A DNA stretch of 48,460 bases from positions 1 through 48,460 of the forward strand of contig CANMWJ010000024.1 in NCBI GenBank assembly GCA_947501565.1, written 5' to 3'. The notes beneath the pieces were generated by a model that searched no databases, was not told where the DNA came from, and was given only the letters and a program-made list of their open reading frames with translations. Positions 1 to 8,585 of this stretch are shown piece by piece; the first letter of the stretch is position 1, and every line of letters begins with the position of its first letter. The stretch comes from an uncultured Marinobacterium sp. GTDB taxonomy: Bacteria; Pseudomonadota; Gammaproteobacteria; Pseudomonadales; Balneatricaceae. Position numbers and translations under genes: made by a program.

Positions 1-42
1 AACGCCCCAGCGTTGCCCAACAACACTGGCAATGAACAAAGA

Positions 43-74
43 TGTTGAGCATCGCTGCGCGATGGACAACCTAC
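43..74 (-). repeat. Intergenic palindromic repeat, inverted copy
   Basis: Read on the minus strand this begins GTAGGTTG, passes through a GCGCAGCG-like core and ends TCAACA, the layout of the clearer copies at 91-124 and 31055-31089. The preceding bases (about 7-22) look like the end of a further copy. It forms an inverted pair with 91-124. Confidence 0.55.
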
Positions 75-90
75 GAATCTCAATCACTGT

Positions 91-124
91 GTAGGTTGGT
101 GACGAGCGCAGCGACTCCCAACAA
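91..124 (+). repeat. Intergenic palindromic repeat, direct copy
   Basis: The element starts GTAGGTTGG and ends GACTCCCAACAA, with a GCGCAGCG core, so its ends can pair. The same ends recur at 15446-15526 and 30944-31089. Elements with GTAGGTTGG/CCAACA arms are common intergenic repeats in proteobacteria; no gene is seen in it. Confidence 0.7.
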
Positions 125-288
125 TATGTCCCGAAATCTGGTTTGCAGTCAGAGCATTGCGCCTAAGTTTCGTTTCATGACGAACATACGTTAACGGATT
201 CCCGAAAACCCACACTGCGTTCACTAATGTGTTGATATCTGTGCTATAACTTTCCTATTCAAGTCCGTAGATCGATGGGGAGTTTCTG

Positions 289-1185
289 ATGTCCGTGGAC
301 AGCAGTCTTGCGATTACGCAGCTGGATGCGTTGGTTTCAACGCTCGAAGAGAGCGTACTTTTCCTGAATGAAGAGACCGGTGTAATCAGCTATTCAATTG
401 GTGGTAATCACTGGTTACATCCGGCCAGTTTGCTGGGTAAACCAATTCTCGAAATTTTTCCTGAAAGTGCTATCGCCAACCTGAAGGGAATGTTGGATAA
501 AGCCGCTACGGATGGTGTGCAGTCGGTGGAGCAGCTGGTGCGTCCAGAGAGTGCGCCGCTGCTGAAAGCGTCAGGTCTGCATGAGCCGTTGTGGCTGCGC
601 CTGATTATGGCCCGTTCCGGTAACGGTTGGGTGCTGGTGCTGCGTGATGTCAGCGAACAGAAGCGTTTGTCCCGCAAGAGCGGTGGCCAGTCGCAGCGCG
701 ATATCCTGACGGGGGCTTACAACCGTCGCACCCTGATGCCGGTGATCTCCCAGGCGATTGCGCAGGCGCAACGTTACGACTGGATCTGCTCCATTCTGGT
801 GGTGGATGTGGACAACCTCACCGCGATCAATGATCAATACGGCTGGGACGCGGGTGACCAGATCCTGCAGCAGATGGTGCGCGGGCTGGATAAGATGAAG
901 CGTACCGCTGATTTCCTGGCGCGTGTGTCCGACGATAAGCTGGCGCTGTTCCTGCCGGAAACCAACCGCGAGCAGGCGTTGCTGGCCGCTAATCGGGTGC
1001 TGAATCTGGCGCGTGAAACACCGATCCGCGTTGATGATCTGCAGGTGAGTTTCTCTGTCAGTATCGGCGCCGCAACCTTGCTGGGTGTCGAGGATTCCGC
1101 CGAGCAGATGCTGGCACGCGCGGAGGAGAACCTGATGGTGGCCTCCCAGAGTGGCGGTAACCGTGCGGAAGGTGATGAGCTGTAA
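289..1185 (+). CDS. PAS-GGDEF protein with degenerate active site
   Basis: This 298-residue cytoplasmic protein has a PAS-like N-terminal half (about residues 10-125) followed by a GGDEF-fold domain (about 135-295). The domain opens with the usual D-x-L-T-G-x-x-N-R-R element (residues 138-147) and keeps the metal-binding Asp in VVDVDNL. The signature GGDEF is replaced by SDDKL at 214-218, so diguanylate cyclase activity is unlikely. The inhibitory-site motif RxxD is kept as RTAD at 205-208, at the normal five-residue distance. This suggests a c-di-GMP-binding or regulatory role rather than synthesis. A Shine-Dalgarno GGGGAG lies 7 bases before the ATG. It converges on the chemoreceptor/GGDEF-EAL operon and shares a terminator with it. 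Family assignment is firm; the receptor role is inference. Confidence 0.85.
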   Translation: MSVDSSLAITQLDALVSTLEESVLFLNEETGVISYSIGGNHWLHPASLLGKPILEIFPESAIANLKGMLDKAATDGVQSVEQLVRPESAPLLKASGLHEPLWLRLIMARSGNGWVLVLRDVSEQKRLSRKSGGQSQRDILTGAYNRRTLMPVISQAIAQAQRYDWICSILVVDVDNLTAINDQYGWDAGDQILQQMVRGLDKMKRTADFLARVSDDKLALFLPETNREQALLAANRVLNLARETPIRVDDLQVSFSVSIGAATLLGVEDSAEQMLARAEENLMVASQSGGNRAEGDEL

Positions 1186-1220
1186 GCGTCATTGCTGACT
1201 GCTAGTTAACCCGTTATCTG

Positions 1221-1256
1221 AACGGCTATTCCTGCGAGGGAATAGCCGTTTTGCGT
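1221..1256. terminator. Bidirectional terminator between convergent genes
   Basis: A perfect 12-bp stem (AACGGCTATTCC at 1221-1232 with its complement at 1239-1250) has a 6-base loop. It is flanked by TTTTG on one side and A-rich sequence on the other, and lies between the convergent 3' ends of the GGDEF and GGDEF-EAL genes. Confidence 0.7.
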
Positions 1257-1257
1257 T

Positions 1258-3372
1258 TCAGACGGGCTGTTCGCTTAGCGCGAGGTTTTGGCTGCGTAGC
1301 TGTCCGGCCAGCTCATCGGGAGCGGTGGGGCGGGCGTACAGGAAACCCTGATAGAGGTCGCACTGCTTATCCCGCAGGTAGTTGTGCTGCGCTTCGGTTT
1401 CCACACCTTCGGCGACAATGCGTAGCGTCAGGTTTTTGGCCAGGCCGATAATGGTATCGAGGATCAGTGCCTGCTCGGTCTTGTCGATGTTTTGCACGAA
1501 CGTGCGGTCTACCTTCAGTGTGTCCAAAGGAAACTCGCTCAGGTAGGCCAGCGAGGAGTAACCGGTCCCGAAGTCGTCCAGCGCCAGGCTATGGCCCATC
1601 TCTTTCAGGTTGCGCAGCAGGCTTTTGCCCCGGTCCAGCTGTTCCATCAGCGTGGTTTCAGTGATCTCCAGCTCAATAAAGCGGTGTGCGACCTGATGGC
1701 GATTGATCGCAGTCTCGATCACGGTGGCCAGGTTGTCCTGTTTCAGCTGCTGGCTGGAGAGGTTCACCGCGATTTTAATCTCGCCAAGCCCCTGGTCGCG
1801 CCACTCGGCGTGCTGGCGACAGGCTTCGTTGAGCACCCATTCTCCAATGGTAAAGATCAGGTCGGACTGCTCCGCGACGGGTATAAACAGCGCGGGCGAG
1901 ATCGGGCCCTGTTCGGGATCGTTCCAGCGTAGCAGTGCTTCCACTTTCTCCAGCTCAAGCTGGCGGTTCAGGATCGGCTGGTAGTGCAGCGATAGCTGGT
2001 TATTGCTTAGTGCCGTTCGCAGTTTCGATTCCAGGCGCATCCGCTGCTGCATCTTACTGCGCAGTTTGGCGTGATAGACGTCGTATTGGTTGTCACCCCG
2101 GGTACGGGCCGCAAACAGGGCGGTGCTGGCTGCACTCAGCAGGCTGTCCATATCCTGACCGTGTTCGGGGTAGTAGGCGATACCGATGTTGGCCGGTACC
2201 AGCATATCCAGTCCGTCACACTGCAGTGGTGTGCGTCCCATCTCCAGAATCTTCTTAGCCAGACCGGTGCTGTAGGCACGGTCGCTGTGTGGCGTCATGA
2301 TCAGGAACTCATCTTTGCCGACCTGCGCCAGGTAATTCTCTGCGCGTAACAGGTGCTGCAGGCGTTCAATATACTGCCCGAGCAGATTGGTGGCGGTAGC
2401 CGTGCCGAAGGTATCGCGCATCAGCTGATAGCGACAGATGTCGATCAGGATCATGTCGGAGGAGGCGGTCAGAGTTTCGAAATAACGTTGCGCCTCCTCA
2501 TGTTGCGGCAGACTGGCCAGCGCTTCCGATTGTTTGGCAGGCGCGAGTTTGGCCGGGTGTTCACTGGATTTCGCAGGCGCAATGACCAGCAGGTAATGGG
2601 TGGTCTGGCCGTGTTCGTTCAGCACCGAGCTGATGGTGACCTGTTGCAGGTAGTTTTTACCGTCGCGGTGCCGGGTCCAGTGCTGTCCGGCCCAATAACC
2701 CGCGGCACTGACCTGAGACCAGATGCTCTGATAGTACTCCCGGGTAAACAGGCGGGAGCGCAGGATCGACACCGGCTGGTCGATCAGCTCATCCAGTCGA
2801 TATCCGCTGAGCGCTTCATATTTGCTGTTGCCGGCAACGATGTTCAGGCCGCTGTCTATGATCAGCGCAGGCGTCGTGAGGGATTCCAGATTATCCAGGA
2901 TACGGTTATAGAACGGGTTGTTGTCGCTGGCCGCCACATCCAGCAGTCGTGCGTGGAAACAGGCGGAGTTGCCCTCGCCAAACGCGTAGGCCTGGAGGTG
3001 GAGGCGCTGGTTACGACGGTTGTTGAGCTGCAGCGAGAAGTCTTTGTGTACCTGAGTGAACTGGTTCAGACGACGCAGGCAGTGTTCGCCAAACAGGGCA
3101 TCCAGTGTTTGCGGGTAGCACTCCGGCGGTATGTCCAGCAGTTCGCAGGCCGCATTGTTGGCGGAGAGCAGGCTGCGCTGGTTAAGAATGATCTGAGGGA
3201 TCTCCGCAGGCGAGACGGGTACACGGTTAACCGCGTACCGGCGTTCAATGCGGTAGATTCTGGCTTCGTAAAAGATACAGAACGCCAGAAACAGCAGGAG
3301 TCCCAGGGTGACCACCGTGGCCAGCAGGTGATGATCGGCAACGGTGGTGGCACCGAGTTGTGCAGTGTCCAT
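1258..3372 (-). CDS. Membrane-anchored PAS-GGDEF-EAL protein, probable c-di-GMP phosphodiesterase
   Basis: A 704-residue protein. One N-terminal membrane segment (about 15-38) is followed by PAS-like sensory regions (to about 270), a GGDEF-like domain (about 285-425) and an EAL domain (about 440-690). The GGDEF signature is GKDEF, a second-Gly to Lys change, so cyclase activity is doubtful. The EAL half is intact: EALLRW, VNLSSQQ, ELEITETTLM, the DDFGTGYSSL loop and AEGVET are all present, which predicts hydrolysis of c-di-GMP. It starts 16 bases after the stop of the Aer-like chemoreceptor gene with AAGGA upstream, so the two are probably cotranscribed. This suggests that taxis input and c-di-GMP turnover are linked. 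Confidence 0.9.
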   Translation of the reverse strand: MDTAQLGATTVADHHLLATVVTLGLLLFLAFCIFYEARIYRIERRYAVNRVPVSPAEIPQIILNQRSLLSANNAACELLDIPPECYPQTLDALFGEHCLRRLNQFTQVHKDFSLQLNNRRNQRLHLQAYAFGEGNSACFHARLLDVAASDNNPFYNRILDNLESLTTPALIIDSGLNIVAGNSKYEALSGYRLDELIDQPVSILRSRLFTREYYQSIWSQVSAAGYWAGQHWTRHRDGKNYLQQVTISSVLNEHGQTTHYLLVIAPAKSSEHPAKLAPAKQSEALASLPQHEEAQRYFETLTASSDMILIDICRYQLMRDTFGTATATNLLGQYIERLQHLLRAENYLAQVGKDEFLIMTPHSDRAYSTGLAKKILEMGRTPLQCDGLDMLVPANIGIAYYPEHGQDMDSLLSAASTALFAARTRGDNQYDVYHAKLRSKMQQRMRLESKLRTALSNNQLSLHYQPILNRQLELEKVEALLRWNDPEQGPISPALFIPVAEQSDLIFTIGEWVLNEACRQHAEWRDQGLGEIKIAVNLSSQQLKQDNLATVIETAINRHQVAHRFIELEITETTLMEQLDRGKSLLRNLKEMGHSLALDDFGTGYSSLAYLSEFPLDTLKVDRTFVQNIDKTEQALILDTIIGLAKNLTLRIVAEGVETEAQHNYLRDKQCDLYQGFLYARPTAPDELAGQLRSQNLALSEQPV

Positions 3373-3388
3373 ACGCTAAATCGTGTCC

Positions 3389-4951
3389 TTAACCCGAGAA
3401 CGCCTGCACTGAGGCCCGAAGATCTTTCACCAGCAGCTTCAGCTCCTCGGAGGCCATGGTTGTTTTCTCCGACGCAGACATGTTGCTGTGAGTGATCTCG
3501 CGGATGGACAGAATGTTTTTGCTGATCTCTTCCGAGACCGCGCTCTGCTGCTCGGCCGCGCTGGCGATCTGCAACGAGTGGTCGGAGATGCTCTGCATGG
3601 ATACCGCCACCTGATCGAACGCGTTGCTGGCCTGCAGGGCCTGCGCGATGCCTTCCTCGGCCTTGGTGCGGCTACGCTCCATGGTGGTCGCGGTGGAATC
3701 CACATGGACCTGAATCGTTTCGATGGTTTTGCGGATCTCGTCGGTGGCGTTCTGGGTGCGTTGCGCCAGGGTACGTACCTCATCGGCAACCACGGCAAAA
3801 CCGCGACCCTGTTCTCCGGCGCGCGCCGCTTCGATGGCTGCGTTCAGGGCCAGCAGATTGGTCTGCTCCGCGATCTCGTTGATGATCGTCACGATGGCAC
3901 CCACCGCGGTTGTCTGTTCACGCAGGTGCTGGGAGGAGTCGGAGGCGATGATCACCTCATTCACCAGGTTCTGCACGGCGCTGATCATCTGGCTGACCTG
4001 CTGTTTACCATCCTCAGCTTCCTGGGAGGCTTTCTTTGACGCGTCTGAAGTATGAGCGGTGCTGCTGGCAACCTGCGTGGCTGTTGCCGACATCTGTGTC
4101 GCGGCGGAGGCGAGCATATCGCTTTCGCTGTTCTGCAGCTGGATACCGTCCGAGGTCTGGCGCAGGGCGCTGTTGGTCTGATCCATGACGCGGCTGAGGA
4201 TCTGGATGCTGTCTTCAACGCGGCCGGTGAGTGTGCGCAGGCGTGCGCGCATCATCTGCAGCGCCAGTTGAGTGCCGCCAACGTCATCCATCCGGTCGGT
4301 CATGACCAGCTGCGCGAGCGGGTTGTTATAGATACCGTCCGTATGACGGGCAAGGGTTTTCAGGGCGTTGTACTGAAAGAATGCGAAGATCGCACCGCCT
4401 GTCAGCAGCAGAAGGGTTATCCCCAATTGCTGCATCTCTGACATAGGCAGGAACTGCAGTGCCAGCAGTAAACCAAGCAGAGTGCCCATCATCAGCAGGA
4501 AACGTTGCGCCAGACTGCTTACTCCGGCAGGCGCTTTCATCTTGCCCTCCTGCAAACGGGTGTACACCTCTTCCGCACGTTTCACCTGCGCGTCACTTGG
4601 GCGGGTACGCACCGATTGATAGCCGGATTTATGCCCCTGCTCATCGTAGAGTGGCATGACATAGGCCTGAACCCAGTAGTATTCACCGTTCTTACAACGG
4701 TTCTTGACCATGCCCATCCAGGGTTTGTCATTTTGCAGGTGTGCCCACAGATCGGCGAACGCCGCTTTAGGCATGTCAGGGTGACGAACGATGTTGTGAT
4801 GCTGACCGATCAGCTCCTCTTCGCTGTATCCGGCAACTTCACAGAACTCCTGATTGGCGTAGGTGATCTGGCCGTTCAGGTTGGTGGTAGAAATCAGGCG
4901 AACATTGTCAGGGTACGTGCGTTCGCGTCCCCGTATGGCATGTGACGACAT
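3389..4951 (-). CDS. Aer-like methyl-accepting chemotaxis protein with N-terminal PAS domain
   Basis: This 520-residue chemoreceptor starts with a PAS domain (about 10-125) of the Aer type, recognisable by [14 protein letters not shown] and the W[16 protein letters not shown] stretch. In Aer this kind of PAS domain binds FAD and senses redox or energy state. There is no periplasmic domain: two adjacent hydrophobic segments (about 150-195) anchor it, followed by a HAMP-like linker and the methyl-accepting signalling domain. The conserved hairpin tip [37 protein letters not shown] is split here only for length and lies near residues 355-392. It is the first gene of a probable two-gene operon with the downstream GGDEF-EAL gene. 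Ligand and cofactor are inferred from the family. Confidence 0.93.
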   Translation of the reverse strand: MSSHAIRGRERTYPDNVRLISTTNLNGQITYANQEFCEVAGYSEEELIGQHHNIVRHPDMPKAAFADLWAHLQNDKPWMGMVKNRCKNGEYYWVQAYVMPLYDEQGHKSGYQSVRTRPSDAQVKRAEEVYTRLQEGKMKAPAGVSSLAQRFLLMMGTLLGLLLALQFLPMSEMQQLGITLLLLTGGAIFAFFQYNALKTLARHTDGIYNNPLAQLVMTDRMDDVGGTQLALQMMRARLRTLTGRVEDSIQILSRVMDQTNSALRQTSDGIQLQNSESDMLASAATQMSATATQVASSTAHTSDASKKASQEAEDGKQQVSQMISAVQNLVNEVIIASDSSQHLREQTTAVGAIVTIINEIAEQTNLLALNAAIEAARAGEQGRGFAVVADEVRTLAQRTQNATDEIRKTIETIQVHVDSTATTMERSRTKAEEGIAQALQASNAFDQVAVSMQSISDHSLQIASAAEQQSAVSEEISKNILSIREITHSNMSASEKTTMASEELKLLVKDLRASVQAFSG

Positions 4952-5287
4952 AGAACTGATCCTTCACTGTTTCTTCAATTCGAGATTGAGCACTGTCCAT
5001 TTGTTTTTGTTCTCGTATGTCGGCAGTTGCTTCGTTATATGCACCGAAATGGTGCGCTGCTTATATTTCAATCGGGTTACAGGATGTTATCAGAAGTACA
5101 AATAATTGTTGTAACCCACTAACCAGGCTCATGTTATTTGTAACTTTTAACACTGTATTGATTATTTATAGATCAGTTTTGTGCAGGTGCAACAAAAATA
5201 GTCCGGATAAATGAAAATCGAGACTAAAGTAGCGGTTTGCGGTGTGTTGGACGGGGCGGGACGCTGATTGTGACTGGCGGGCAGGAG
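4952..5287. other. Intergenic region upstream of the chemoreceptor, no gene seen
   Basis: This is AT-rich and lies between two minus-strand genes, so it probably holds the chemoreceptor promoter. Short ORFs here have no ribosome-binding site. I could not fit a convincing sigma-28 promoter with correct spacing. Confidence 0.5.
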
Positions 5288-6184
5288 TTATTTCCTGCGT
5301 TGCGCCAGCGAACCCGCGCTGAACACAATCAGTGCAAGCCAGATCAGGGAGAAGCTGATCAGCTGATGCAGGCCGAACGGTTCATCGTAGAGGAAGACGG
5401 CAAGCAGGAAGTGACCGGTCGGCGCGAGGTAGGTGAGGAAACCCACCACCGTCAGGCTCAGGCGTTGTGCAGCGGCCGCAAAGGCGATCAGCGGCAGCGA
5501 GGTGATGATCCCCATCGCGATCATGCGCCCTGCATCGTAGGCATTGCTGAGAAAGTGATCGTCACCGGTATACAGCAACCAGGCCCAGTAAAGCAGGGCA
5601 AATGGGGAGAGTACCAGGGTTTCGATCAGCAGGCCGGTGAGCGTATCCACCGGGGTTTTCTTGCGAACCAGCCCGTATACGCCAAAGGTGGAGGCCAGGA
5701 CCAACGAGATCCAGGGCAGCTCACCCAGTGCAATGATCTGCCAGAGTACACCTGCGCAGGCGATCAACAGGGCGGCCTGACGAAAGCGGTCGAGCTTCTC
5801 ACCCAGCACCATCGTGCCGATCAGGATGCTGATCAGGGGCGTCAGGAAATACCCAAGGCTGGAGGCGAGCACCTGATTATCGCCAACTGCGTAGATGAAA
5901 ACGCCCCAGTTGGTGGCGATCAGCAGGGCGGAGATGCTGAGTGCACCCCAGACGCGAGGATTGGTCAGGTGGGGGCGACTGTGACGCCAGCGCATGCCCA
6001 GCGTCAGGATCAGCGCGGTGAAAGCGCTGGCCCAGATTACCCGATGTCCCAGGACTTCAAACGCTGGCAGGTCGGTAACCTGCTTGAAGAAGAGAGGAAA
6101 CAGTCCCCAGATCCCGTAAGCGGCAAGCGCATACACTAAACCCTGTTGTGCACGGTTGTCAGATTGGGCGACTGGAGTAGACAT
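5288..6184 (-). CDS. rarD: RarD-type EamA/DMT permease
   Basis: A 298-residue, very hydrophobic protein with about ten predicted membrane spans. Its N-terminus QGLVYALAAYGIWGLFPLFF matches the RarD subgroup of drug/metabolite transporters, originally named for chloramphenicol sensitivity in E. coli. Length matches the family. Later landmarks include NWGVFIYAVG and YFLTPLISILIG, typical of the second EamA repeat. The substrate is unknown. The ATG has no clear Shine-Dalgarno sequence, so the start could be a few codons off. It appears to be a single-gene unit. Confidence 0.88.
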   Translation of the reverse strand: MSTPVAQSDNRAQQGLVYALAAYGIWGLFPLFFKQVTDLPAFEVLGHRVIWASAFTALILTLGMRWRHSRPHLTNPRVWGALSISALLIATNWGVFIYAVGDNQVLASSLGYFLTPLISILIGTMVLGEKLDRFRQAALLIACAGVLWQIIALGELPWISLVLASTFGVYGLVRKKTPVDTLTGLLIETLVLSPFALLYWAWLLYTGDDHFLSNAYDAGRMIAMGIITSLPLIAFAAAAQRLSLTVVGFLTYLAPTGHFLLAVFLYDEPFGLHQLISFSLIWLALIVFSAGSLAQRRK

Positions 6185-6262
6185 CGGAAGGATCTGCCTG
6201 AGAAAAAAGCGCCGATTCTACAGCGCTTTTTCGGGTAAGGGCAGCGGTTTGCCGGGTGCAGA

Positions 6263-6283
6263 ATGGAAACGCTCTGTTTCCAT
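6263..6283. repeat. Hairpin downstream of the SLC13-type permease gene
   Basis: ATGGAAAC at 6263-6270 pairs with GTTTCCAT at 6276-6283 around a 5-base loop, and outer TTGCCG/CGGCAA arms extend it. There is no T-tract on the minus strand, so it may stabilise the mRNA end rather than terminate by itself. Confidence 0.45.
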
Positions 6284-6295
6284 TTCGGCAAGGTG

Positions 6296-7672
6296 TTACA
6301 GCCACTGCAGGTACTGCCACCAGAGGAAGTTCAGCGGCAGCAGCAGAACAATCGATAGGACACCCTGGGCCAGACAGAACTGGGTCGCCCGTTTCAGGGA
6401 TTCGCCGGACAGTTTCAGCGCCACCAGCATCGGGCCCGACTGGTAGGGCATCAGCAGGGTGGAGAAGCCGATTACCTGTGTCATCAGGATCGCTTTCAGG
6501 CTCAGGCCCGAAGCGGCGGCCATCTGGTCGGCGAACGGCGTTAAGACGGCCGGAACACCCGGCAGGGTGGCTACCAGCGCTGTCAGGATTGAGGTGGCTG
6601 AAAGTGCCGCATAGTTCAGCAGATCCTCGCCGGGCGTGAGTGGCAGCAGGCCATTGATGGCGGATGCCAGCACCTGGCCCAGCCCGGTGCTGCTGATCAG
6701 GGTGCCCAGCGCCAGAATACCGGCGATAAACACCATCAGACTGAAATTCATCTTGTCGTTGAAGGTTTTGTTATCCACCAGGCCCACGCGGGGAAGGAGG
6801 AGGAAGACCGCTGCGGCCAAACCCACCCAGGCGGGAGAGATATGGTGGATTGAATCGGTGAACCAGAACAGCAGGGCGATCCCCAGCACCCACATAAGGC
6901 GGCGCTGTTGCGCGGCTTTGGTCGGGTCTGACGGTGCATCCACGGCGGTAGCACTGCGTGCTGTTGGTTTATCCGGGAACAGCAGCAGGAGTAATACGAT
7001 AATCAGCAGAGTTTTCAGGATGCCCAGTACGGGGAAGTGCAGCAGCAGGTATTCGGTGTAGCTGAAGCTAACCCCATGGATAGTCTCGGCGCTGCCGATC
7101 AGCACCATATTCGGTACGTTGGCGGGCAGAACGGCAAAGGTTGGTACATGGCAGCCGAACGCGGCTGCCAGCGCCACCCCCGTGCGGCCTTTGCTGCCGG
7201 GCAGGAAACCGCAACTGTCGGCGATTACCATGGCTATCGGTACCAGCAGCACGGCCCGCCCCATGGAGGAGGGCATCAGAAATCCGGTCAACACGGAGAT
7301 GATCACCACACCGCTGATCAGCTTCACATAGCTGCCATTCACATGACTGCCCAGATAGTCTGACAGACGTCGGTCGAGCCCGGTGACATTAAACGCCATA
7401 CTGAACACCAGCCCGGAAAAGATCAGCCACATGGCTGTGGAGCTGAAACCTGCAAACACCTTTTCGGGCGGTGCGATCGACAGCAGGATCGCCGCCAGCA
7501 TAAAGATCAGTGCGGTGAGGTGGTCGGGCAAAATGGAAACGGCCCAGAACACGAGTGCGCTCATAATCAGCGCAGCGGCCAGTGCCTGATCGGCGGTGAG
7601 CCCCGCCGGTTGCAGCACAATCAACAGGCCGGCGATCAAAAGTGTCAGTAGAGAGATCAGCGTCTTATGCAT
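6296..7672 (-). CDS. SLC13/DASS-family anion permease
   Basis: A 458-residue integral membrane protein with about eleven or twelve hydrophobic spans. It resembles the divalent anion:sodium symporter (DASS/SLC13) and ArsB/NhaD-like ion transporter superfamily: it has two repeated halves, with the motifs GFLMPSSMGRAVLLVPIA and FSTLLMPYQSGPMLVAL in corresponding re-entrant-loop positions. Substrates in the family are di- and tricarboxylates or sulfate; the specific one is not evident. The open frame extends upstream to 8119, but that part is antisense to the AraC gene and not membrane-like, so I start at the ATG of MHKTLISLL. No good ribosome-binding site is seen. The divergent AraC-type gene is a likely regulator. 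Confidence 0.85.
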   Translation of the reverse strand: MHKTLISLLTLLIAGLLIVLQPAGLTADQALAAALIMSALVFWAVSILPDHLTALIFMLAAILLSIAPPEKVFAGFSSTAMWLIFSGLVFSMAFNVTGLDRRLSDYLGSHVNGSYVKLISGVVIISVLTGFLMPSSMGRAVLLVPIAMVIADSCGFLPGSKGRTGVALAAAFGCHVPTFAVLPANVPNMVLIGSAETIHGVSFSYTEYLLLHFPVLGILKTLLIIVLLLLLFPDKPTARSATAVDAPSDPTKAAQQRRLMWVLGIALLFWFTDSIHHISPAWVGLAAAVFLLLPRVGLVDNKTFNDKMNFSLMVFIAGILALGTLISSTGLGQVLASAINGLLPLTPGEDLLNYAALSATSILTALVATLPGVPAVLTPFADQMAAASGLSLKAILMTQVIGFSTLLMPYQSGPMLVALKLSGESLKRATQFCLAQGVLSIVLLLPLNFLWWQYLQWL

Positions 7673-7718
7673 GGTGGATAGATCGATGTAGTTGCGATTG
7701 AAACCATTCTGCGCCTTA

Positions 7719-8549
7719 ATGGATCGGCATACATGCGATAAACAGACAGAGAATGTTTTGAAAAAGACAAGATTGCCACCCAGCAGCGTGGGATATGTGG
7801 ATGATCCGTTGCGGCCGATTCTGGGCCATGCCGGGGTAATGGAGGGCAACGAAGAGGTTGAGCCCCATACCCATCCCCGTGCGCAGCTGGCCTGTGCCGC
7901 CAGTGGCGTATTGCGGGTGATCACCCATGACGGTACCTGGGTGATCCCGCCGACGCAGGCGGTATGGGTGCCGGGCGGACTGGAACACCGGGTATTGGCA
8001 CTCTCAACGGCCAAGGTGCAGCATCTGTTTGTGGATGCCGTGCAGTTTGCCGAGCTGCCGACGCAATGTGCCGTACTGGAGGTCTCCCCTTTTTTACGTG
8101 AACTGATCCAGCGGACCATCAGTTATGGGCCGGACTACAGCCCGGATAGCCCCTGCGCGAGACTGGTGGCGGTGTTGGGGGATGAGTTACAGGCGCTGGA
8201 GCCCTCACCCCTCTATCTGCCACAAGCGGAGGACCGGCGTATCAGCCGGATTATGGAGGCGTTGCGTGCTGATCCGGCGGACGCGCGGGAATTGGGTGAG
8301 TGGGCGCTGTTGGTGGGAGCCAGCAGTCGCACCCTGGCACGCCTGTTTCTGCGGGAAACCGGTATGGGGTTTGCTCAATGGCGACAGCAACTGCGGTTGC
8401 AGGAAGCGGTCAACCTGTTAGGGGAGGGGCGGTCGGTCACTGAAGTGGCGCTGATGTTGGGCTATCGCAGCCCCAGCGCTTTTGTGGCGATGTTCCGTAA
8501 AGCCCTGGGTAAACCACCTAAGCAATACTGTCTGGATACAGAGGGATAA
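7719..8549 (+). CDS. AraC-family transcriptional regulator with cupin sensor domain
   Basis: The protein is about 276 residues from this ATG. The N-terminal half is a cupin-like effector domain, with the metal/ligand loop HTHPRAQLACAASG and the PPTQAVWVPGGLEH strand pair. The C-terminal half has two helix-turn-helix motifs ending in VTEVALMLGYRSPSAFVAMFRKALGKPPKQY, the AraC signature. It resembles the NimR (YeaM) subgroup, which usually controls an adjacent divergent transporter gene. That fits the SLC13-type permease gene starting only 46 bases away on the other strand. The start is uncertain: a TTG at 7692 extends the frame, and a TTG at 7758 would leave more room for divergent promoters. 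Confidence 0.85.
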   Translation: MDRHTCDKQTENVLKKTRLPPSSVGYVDDPLRPILGHAGVMEGNEEVEPHTHPRAQLACAASGVLRVITHDGTWVIPPTQAVWVPGGLEHRVLALSTAKVQHLFVDAVQFAELPTQCAVLEVSPFLRELIQRTISYGPDYSPDSPCARLVAVLGDELQALEPSPLYLPQAEDRRISRIMEALRADPADARELGEWALLVGASSRTLARLFLRETGMGFAQWRQQLRLQEAVNLLGEGRSVTEVALMLGYRSPSAFVAMFRKALGKPPKQYCLDTEG

Positions 8550-8585
8550 GATGAACACCTATCTGAATGGCGTTAGGACAACCGA

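Noticed and set aside
2353-3495. Open plus-strand frame of 380 codons
   Set aside because: It is antisense to the well-supported GGDEF-EAL gene and has no recognisable domain; it results from that gene's codon bias.
4952-5110. Sigma-28 flagellar promoter for the chemoreceptor
   Set aside because: GCCGACAT on the minus strand resembles the -10, but no TAAA-type -35 lies at 15 bases.
7673-8119. N-terminal extension of the SLC13-type permease
   Set aside because: The extra 149 codons are antisense to the AraC gene and not membrane-like; the family starts near MHKTLISLL.
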